Origin: Akkermansia muciniphila
GTDB lineage: Bacteria; Pseudomonadota; Gammaproteobacteria; Burkholderiales; Burkholderiaceae_C
Assembly (NCBI GenBank): GCA_943331105.2
Contig: CALQKH020000009.1
Location: forward strand, 1-64,000
Direction of reading: 5' to 3'
Length of the DNA: 64,000 bases
The position numbers were made by a program, and so were the translations under genes. Shown here one piece after another: positions 59,433 through 64,000 of this stretch (positions are counted from its first letter, which is position 1; each line of letters starts with the position of its first letter). Below the pieces are notes generated by a model. It was not told the DNA's origin. It saw only the letters and a program-made list of their open reading frames with translations, and did no database searches.

Positions 59433-59621
59433 TCACAGGTCTTGCAAAGCTGAGCTGATCTGCTGCTGAAAAAGCTGGGCATCGCCCAGAGCATTGGCGT
59501 TGAGCAGGGCAAGTTTGACGAGGAACAAGTTCGCTTTGTCCGGGCCAGCATCGTCGATGGCGGTGGCCAATGCGTCGTAAACGGCCTCAAGACCGTCGAT
59601 GGTGAGTGTGGGTTGTGACAT
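59433..59621 (-). CDS. DUF2783 small protein
   Basis: A 62-residue acidic protein (MSQPTLTIDGLEAVYDALAT...) ending in QQISSALQDL, predicted mostly helical. It matches the DUF2783 family, small proteins usually encoded directly after an FAD-binding aromatic-type monooxygenase, as here (the oxygenase ends 9 bases upstream). The function is unknown; a stabilising or regulatory partner of the oxygenase is a reasonable guess from the constant pairing. Confidence 0.8.
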   Translation of the reverse strand: MSQPTLTIDGLEAVYDALATAIDDAGPDKANLFLVKLALLNANALGDAQLFQQQISSALQDL

Positions 59622-59630
59622 GGAACGTCC

Positions 59631-61319
59631 TTATTGGGGCAAGGCCGTGGCCAGCGCGGCTTGCAGTCGGGTGGCGTCGAGTGTGAGCCAACGCGCACAG
59701 ATGTGTTGGTCGGGGCGCAGCAGGTACGCGCTGCCGTTGGCGGTGACGCCATAACGCTGTCGCAGATGACCCTCTGCATCAGGCAAATGCTTGTCGGCCC
59801 CGGCCACCGGCTGGGCCGCGCCGACCGCGATCACTTTCAAAGGCATGCCTTGTTGTCGTGCGGTTTGGATCACTTGCTGCAACGCTTCAGGCAAGGCCAT
59901 GTCGGTGAAATACAGCAAGTCGAAGCCACCACCCAAGTGGTCGAGCAGAAATTCATCCGCAGCCAGGCGAACGTTTTGCGGTGGTGCCCCGTGTGCCGGA
60001 CCGCTCTTGAACAGGCCATTGTCGTCATCCCTGCAGTTGAGCATGGAGTGGGTGTATTCGTGGGGCCGAGAGGTACGCCAGTGGTAGAGCGGTCGCACAA
60101 ATTCGTGTGTCAGCGATAGCGACAAGACCGCATCGCGCAGAAGTCGGAAGCCGGGGCTCGGCGGCGCCATGAAACGGGTGCTTTTGCCCGCCTCGGTGAT
60201 GATCTCGCGCGCCGCGCCCACCCGCTCGGTGCTGTGGTTGGTCAGCAGCTGTGGGCCCCCCAGTCCTTTGACCACAAAAGCCAGGTGCCAGCCCAGCGAC
60301 TGCGCATCTTGAAAAGCGGTATTGGCCCCGCGTACACCAAAGATGGGCAGCAGGTGCGCGGCGTCACCGGTGAAGATGACGCTGCCGTTGACAAAGTCGG
60401 GCAGCGTGAGTGTGCGGGCCGAGTAGACCGAGGACCAGTCCATCTCCCACTTGGCCCCAGCGTGGCCGATCATGGCCAGCTGGGCGTCAATGCGGGTCTT
60501 GAGCGACTCTGGGCGCAGTGCCTCGTCGGGCGTTTCACCCGGGGGCAGCTGGTAGTCCACGCGCCAGATGCCATGGGGCTCGCGGTGCATCAAGATGGTG
60601 TTGCCGGGGTTCCACTCGGGGTCAAAAAAAGCCAGACGCTCGGTAGGAAAGGGCAAATCAATTTGGATGTCGGCGATCACGAAAAAGCCTTCGTAAGACG
60701 CGCCTTCCATCTGCAGGTTCATGGCGCTGCGGATGCCAGAGCGGCCCCCGTCAGCGGCCACCACCCAGTCGCTTTCCAGCGCATACGGCCCTTCGGGTGT
60801 GTCAACTTCAAGTACCGCATGAGCTTCTTTCTGCTCGATCTGGGTCACCTTGTTGCCCCAGCGGAAATCGATCAAGGGATTTGCTTTGCAGGCGTCGTGC
60901 AAGTACTCCTCCATGAACTGTTGCTGCACGTTGATGATCGGGAAAAAGCGGTCATCCGGATCGTGCGGTGCTTCCATGCGAAACACACGTTGGCCCCGGA
61001 AAAAAGAATTGCCAAAACGCCAGGGCAGCCCGCCTGCCGTCATGCGGTCGGCGACACCCACTTGTTGCAGGATTTCCATGGAGCGGCGCGTGAAGCAGAT
61101 CGCCCGGCTGCCCTGCGAGAACTGCAATTCGGCCGACAGCACCACGCTGGACACGCCGTGGCGTGCCAGCTCCAGCGCGGTCACCATGCCAGCAGGGCCT
61201 GCGCCGACGATCACGACTTTTTTGCGGTCTTGCTTCGGGTGTGACGAGGCCAGCCAGGGCTGAAAGACCTCATACTGGTAATAGATCGAAGGCCGGGCTT
61301 CAGTGGTAGGGGTGTGCAT
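59631..61319 (-). CDS. FAD-binding monooxygenase (MhpA/PheA-like group A hydroxylase)
   Basis: A 562-residue class A flavoprotein monooxygenase. The FAD motif is KVVIVGAGPAGMVTALELAR. The DG motif lies in DWVVAADGGRSGIRSAMNLQ and the GD motif in VIFTGDAAHLLPIFGVRGAN, followed by the C-terminal thioredoxin-like domain typical of MhpA/PheA. It hydroxylates a phenolic or similar aromatic acid with NAD(P)H and oxygen. A DUF2783 gene follows and a MarR regulator precedes it on the same strand (23 bases), suggesting aromatic-responsive control. Confidence 0.9.
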   Translation of the reverse strand: MHTPTTEARPSIYYQYEVFQPWLASSHPKQDRKKVVIVGAGPAGMVTALELARHGVSSVVLSAELQFSQGSRAICFTRRSMEILQQVGVADRMTAGGLPWRFGNSFFRGQRVFRMEAPHDPDDRFFPIINVQQQFMEEYLHDACKANPLIDFRWGNKVTQIEQKEAHAVLEVDTPEGPYALESDWVVAADGGRSGIRSAMNLQMEGASYEGFFVIADIQIDLPFPTERLAFFDPEWNPGNTILMHREPHGIWRVDYQLPPGETPDEALRPESLKTRIDAQLAMIGHAGAKWEMDWSSVYSARTLTLPDFVNGSVIFTGDAAHLLPIFGVRGANTAFQDAQSLGWHLAFVVKGLGGPQLLTNHSTERVGAAREIITEAGKSTRFMAPPSPGFRLLRDAVLSLSLTHEFVRPLYHWRTSRPHEYTHSMLNCRDDDNGLFKSGPAHGAPPQNVRLAADEFLLDHLGGGFDLLYFTDMALPEALQQVIQTARQQGMPLKVIAVGAAQPVAGADKHLPDAEGHLRQRYGVTANGSAYLLRPDQHICARWLTLDATRLQAALATALPQ

Positions 61320-61342
61320 GGTGTGGTGTCGTTGTATGGGCT

Positions 61343-61858
61343 TTAGCGAGGCCGCTTGCTTGGCTCGAGGGCGGTACGGACGTCCGTCGCACCGTCAACA
61401 CCAGGCGCCTTGCCCACACCCGGTCTGGCATGGGCAATCAAACGGTCAAAGAGGGTGCTCAAAGTGCTTTGCTCCTTGTCCGTCAAGCAACCAAAAATGT
61501 CCTTGTTGCGCTGGTGGATCATGGCCATGGCGCGCTCAAACACTTCGCGTCCGGCAAGCGTCAGCGTCAGAACCACACCCCGAGCGTCGCCCGGGTGGTC
61601 GGCTTTGAGCACCAGCCCCTGATCGACCAAGGCCTGCGCGGCGCGGCTGGCCTGACCTTTGTTCAGGTTGGCTTTGTCAGCCAACTCCTTCACCGACAAG
61701 GGCTCAAAAGTGCCAATCGTGGTCAGGCACCGCCCATCGCTCATCGACAAGCCTGTGCGTTCAGGATAGACCGCCTGGCTGTCCATGTCCGTCATTTTGT
61801 GCAGCTGGTGCAGCCGGTAGGTCAGCGTGCGGTCGAGAGGCGTGGGCATTCGGCTCAT
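61343..61858 (-). CDS. MarR family transcriptional regulator
   Basis: A 171-residue MarR-type winged-helix regulator. LTTIGTFEPLSVKELADKAN and LNKGQASRAAQALVDQGLV cover the helix-turn-helix. The wing lies in HPGDARGVVLTLTLAGREVF, and the C-terminal helix (MAMIHQRNKDIFGCL) is for dimerisation. Its own upstream region carries a 26-bp perfect palindrome, so it probably represses itself and the downstream monooxygenase/DUF2783 genes until an aromatic ligand binds. The start may be the ATG at 61858 or the one 4 codons downstream. Confidence 0.9.
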   Translation of the reverse strand: MSRMPTPLDRTLTYRLHQLHKMTDMDSQAVYPERTGLSMSDGRCLTTIGTFEPLSVKELADKANLNKGQASRAAQALVDQGLVLKADHPGDARGVVLTLTLAGREVFERAMAMIHQRNKDIFGCLTDKEQSTLSTLFDRLIAHARPGVGKAPGVDGATDVRTALEPSKRPR

Positions 61859-61895
61859 CCGTCTGAAGGGGTTGAAGAAGCTGATATCTTAGGTT

Positions 61896-61921
61896 TATTT
61901 GGTTGCGCACGCAACCAAATA
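61896..61921. promoter_or_regulatory. Predicted MarR operator
   Basis: Twelve-base arms TATTTGGTTGCG and CGCAACCAAATA flank a CA centre. The site lies 38 bases upstream of the MarR start and overlaps a plausible minus-strand -35 element (TTGCGT, 17 bases, TAAGAT). Its length and symmetry are typical of MarR sites. Confidence 0.75.
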
Positions 61922-61928
61922 GATATAA

Positions 61929-61955
61929 AAAAGCCTGAGGCTTGCTCAGGCTTTT
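61929..61955 (-). terminator. Intrinsic terminator of glcD
   Basis: The stem AAAAGCCTGAG/CTCAGGCTTTT with a 5-base loop is followed on the minus strand by a T-rich run (GCTTTTTTATAT). It ends the glcD transcript just before the MarR operator and promoter region. Confidence 0.8.
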
Positions 61956-61970
61956 GGGGGACGTGAGGGC

Positions 61971-63479
61971 TCAAAAACGTGGCAAATCCGGGTGCTTGAT
62001 CGCCCCCGCTCGCACCAACATGCGGCCATATTCGGCGCAGCGGTTCAGGGTCGGGATCACCTTGCCGGGGTTGAGCAAGCTTTGCGGGTCAAAGGCGCGT
62101 TTCACCGCGAACATCTGCTCGTTTTCTTCCGGACTGAACTGCACGCACATGCTGTTGACCTTCTCGATGCCCACGCCGTGCTCGCCTGTGACGGTGCCGC
62201 CCATGGCCACGCTGGTTTCCAGAATGTCGGCACCAAACAACTCGCAGCGGCGCAGCTGGTCGGCGTCGTTCGCATCGAACAAAATCAAAGGGTGCAGGTT
62301 GCCGTCGCCCGCGTGGAACACATTCAGGCAGCGCAGTGCGTATTTGGTTTCCATCTCCGAGATGGCTTGCAGGATGTCGGCCAAGCGCTTGCGCGGGATC
62401 GTGGAGTCCATGCACATGTAGTCGGGGCTGATGCGGCCCGAAGCGGGGAAAGCGTTTTTGCGACCGCTCCAGAACTTCAAGCGCTGGGCTTCATCGCGGC
62501 TGACCGAAATGGCCGTGGCACCGCAGTTGCGCAGCACCTCGCTCATGCGGCCAATTTCTTCTTCGACCTCTTCGGGCGTGCCGTCGCTCTCGCACAGCAA
62601 AATCGCAGCCGCGCTCAGGTCGTAGCCTGCATGCACAAAGTCTTCTACGGCAATCGTCATGGGGCCGTCCATCATCTCCAAGCCTGCGGGGATGATGCCT
62701 GCCGCAATGACAGCAGCCACCGCGTCGCCCGCTTTGCGCACGTCGTCAAAGCTGGCCATGATGCAGCGCGCCAGCTGCGGTTTGGGCACCAGCTTGACGG
62801 TGACTTCGGTCGTCACCGCCAGCATGCCTTCGCTGCCCACCAGCACGGCCAGCAGGTCGTAGCCCGACGTATCCAGCGCATCGCTGCCAAATTCAATCGG
62901 GTCACCTTCGACGGTGAAACCGCGCACTTTGAGCACGTTGTGCACCGTGAGGCCGTATTTGAGGCAGTGCACACCACCCGAGTTTTCAGCCACGTTGCCG
63001 CCAATCGTGCACGCGATTTGGCTAGAGGGGTCGGGCGCGTAATACAGGCCGTAAGGCGCCGCCGCTTCGCTGATGGCCAGGTTGCGCACACCGCACTGCA
63101 CCACGGCCGTGCGGCTGACCGGATCCACGGTTTTGATCTGGTTGAAACGCGCCATCGACAGTGTCACGCCCATGCGGTGCGGCATCGCCCCGCCCGACAG
63201 GCCGGTGCCTGCGCCGCGTGCCACCACGGGCACCGCCAAGGCGTGGCAGGCCTTGAGCACAGCTTGCACCTGCGCTTCGGTCTCGGGCAAGGCCACCACC
63301 AAAGGCCGCTCGCGGTAGGCGGTCAGGCCGTCGCACTCGTAAGGCGTGGTGTCTTCGGGCGTGTAAAGAATGGCGTCAGCGGGCAGCACCCGACCCAAGG
63401 CCTGCACCACAGCGCGTTGGCGCTCGGCACGTTCGGTGGCGGTCAGTTGCTGGGTTTCGGCGGGGGTGTTGGCGCTCAT
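61971..63479 (-). CDS. glcD: FAD-linked oxidase, glycolate oxidase subunit GlcD type
   Basis: A 502-residue FAD-binding type 4 oxidase. The PCMH-type flavin domain shows ERPLVVALPETEAQVQAVLK, VVARGAGTGLSGGAMPHRMG and APDPSSQIACTIGGNVAENS; the C-terminal cap has CLNVFHAGDGNLHPLILFD and TVTGEHGVGIEK. It oxidises glycolate or D-lactate in complex with GlcE and GlcF, which would be expected upstream but are not in the window; the upstream neighbour is a LysR gene. The ATG at 63479 (MSANTPAETQ) is chosen. It is followed by an intrinsic terminator. Confidence 0.9.
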   Translation of the reverse strand: MSANTPAETQQLTATERAERQRAVVQALGRVLPADAILYTPEDTTPYECDGLTAYRERPLVVALPETEAQVQAVLKACHALAVPVVARGAGTGLSGGAMPHRMGVTLSMARFNQIKTVDPVSRTAVVQCGVRNLAISEAAAPYGLYYAPDPSSQIACTIGGNVAENSGGVHCLKYGLTVHNVLKVRGFTVEGDPIEFGSDALDTSGYDLLAVLVGSEGMLAVTTEVTVKLVPKPQLARCIMASFDDVRKAGDAVAAVIAAGIIPAGLEMMDGPMTIAVEDFVHAGYDLSAAAILLCESDGTPEEVEEEIGRMSEVLRNCGATAISVSRDEAQRLKFWSGRKNAFPASGRISPDYMCMDSTIPRKRLADILQAISEMETKYALRCLNVFHAGDGNLHPLILFDANDADQLRRCELFGADILETSVAMGGTVTGEHGVGIEKVNSMCVQFSPEENEQMFAVKRAFDPQSLLNPGKVIPTLNRCAEYGRMLVRAGAIKHPDLPRF

Positions 63480-63564
63480 GGCATTCAAAACCTTGAAATG
63501 AAGCCCCCAATGTACGCCCATCCGGACGCGGATGGGCTGAATATTCTTTGACGGGCTTGTGAAA

Positions 63565-64000
63565 TCAGGCCAATGCTTTTTTCAGCCAGTCGGCAAAGGT
63601 GGCGCATTCCCAGCGCTCCATGGTGCCGGTGCGCCAGCACAGGTAGTGGGCATGCGGGCTGGGCACGCTGCGCTCAAACAAGCGCACGAGTTGCCCACTT
63701 TCGACCCATGGTGCGCCCAGCTTGGTGCGGATCAGGCCAACGCCCAAACCTTGGGCAGCGGCGTCGCACATCAGGCCAATGTCGTTGAAAGACGAGCCAT
63801 CGGTGGGTTCGGGCCAATCCAGATCGTGCGCCGCAAACCAGGTGCGCCAGGGCTCCAGAGGGCTGCGCAACAGAGACACGCCGTTCAAGTCCTCAGCACT
63901 GGCAAAGGGGCCGTTCTCGCGCAGCCAAGCGGGTGAAGCCAGCGGGGTCACATCGTCTTTGGCCAAGCAAACATGTTCCACGTCCGAATAGCGGCCGGTG
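63565..64000 (-). CDS. LysR-family regulator, C-terminal part (cut by window end)
   Basis: The frame is open to base 64000 and continues beyond the window. The visible ~144 residues are the second half of a LysR substrate-binding domain: GRYSDVEHVCLAKDDVTPLA, SPAWL, FNDIGLMCDAAAQGLGVGLI, then a final FADWLKKALA helix. This is close to the GcvA-like branch. The DNA-binding domain is not in the window. It lies 85 bases upstream of glcD on the same strand, so a regulatory link to glcD is possible but not shown. Confidence 0.85.
   Translation of the reverse strand, partial: TGRYSDVEHVCLAKDDVTPLASPAWLRENGPFASAEDLNGVSLLRSPLEPWRTWFAAHDLDWPEPTDGSSFNDIGLMCDAAAQGLGVGLIRTKLGAPWVESGQLVRLFERSVPSPHAHYLCWRTGTMERWECATFADWLKKALA

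Noticed and set aside
1-64000. CRISPR arrays, tRNA or rRNA genes, prophage or integrase genes
   Set aside because: I saw no regularly spaced direct repeats, tRNA-like cloverleaf or CCA-ended sequences, rRNA segments, integrases or phage structural genes on either strand by reading; a dedicated scan could still find a short one.

Overview
The window reads as a chromosomal segment of a high-GC betaproteobacterium of the order Burkholderiales, most likely Comamonadaceae. The reasons are the split methionine synthase behind an S-adenosylhomocysteine riboswitch, the many TctC/Bug-type solute receptors with no cognate membrane subunits, the rsmI/yraN/diaA/dolP block and the general gene repertoire. 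This placement is an inference from gene content; no 16S rRNA or tRNA gene was seen. The two ends cut through genes: the C-terminal part of selD at the left and a LysR-type regulator at the right.

Left third (1-31.3 kb): a series of small catabolic modules, each with its own TctC-type receptor and often its own regulator. (a) 3.4-12.0 kb: a minus-strand set (TctC receptor, polysaccharide-deacetylase-like protein, amidase, alpha/beta hydrolase, cupin) faces an IclR regulator and a plus-strand set (TctC receptor, luciferase-like monooxygenase, flavin reductase). Both sets carry the same 17-bp palindrome ATTCCG-N5-YGGAAT and look like one regulon for an unknown, probably amide- or ring-containing acid. 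(b) 12.4-19.9 kb: acyl-CoA dehydrogenase, MaoC hydratase, HutC-type GntR regulator, TctC receptor, MmgE/PrpD protein, CaiB-type CoA-transferase and CitE-like lyase. This matches the gene set of itaconate-type C5-dicarboxylate degradation and sits beside the debris of an IS30-family transposase. (c) 20.1-22.7 kb: pcaIJ (3-oxoadipate CoA-transferase) divergent from a TctC receptor. (d) 23.1-30.3 kb: a second IclR regulator, TctC receptor, metal-site-degenerate amidohydrolase, acyl-CoA ligase, acyl-CoA dehydrogenase, an alpha/beta hydrolase with His at the nucleophile elbow, and (opposite strand) an SDR gene that has lost its cofactor-binding glycine motif. An SbtA-type bicarbonate permease follows.

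Middle (31.4-50.6 kb): a zinc-ribbon methyltransferase, a DUF3047 protein, a membrane (TVP38/TMEM64)-flavoprotein disulfide reductase fusion, a DUF6352-like protein and metH (lacking the homocysteine domain) under an SAH riboswitch. Then comes the most unusual unit: a GAF/AAA+ sigma-54 activator, a 31-bp perfect palindrome, a consensus -24/-12 promoter, and OsmC, an acyl-CoA-dehydrogenase-fold protein without the usual catalytic Glu motif, and a rubredoxin-reductase fusion. It is followed on the other strand by a cyanate-utilisation cluster: sensor kinase, LuxR-type response regulator, Nrt/Cmp-type ABC transporter and cyanase.

Right third (50.6-64 kb): a tyrosine phosphatase/class II aldolase pair, the conserved rsmI<>yraN-diaA-dolP block with overlapping divergent start codons, a beta-hydroxyacid dehydrogenase, yggS, asparaginase, a biotinyl-domain/carboxyltransferase fusion, a DUF2783 + FAD monooxygenase + MarR unit with a strong palindromic operator, glcD and the partial LysR gene.
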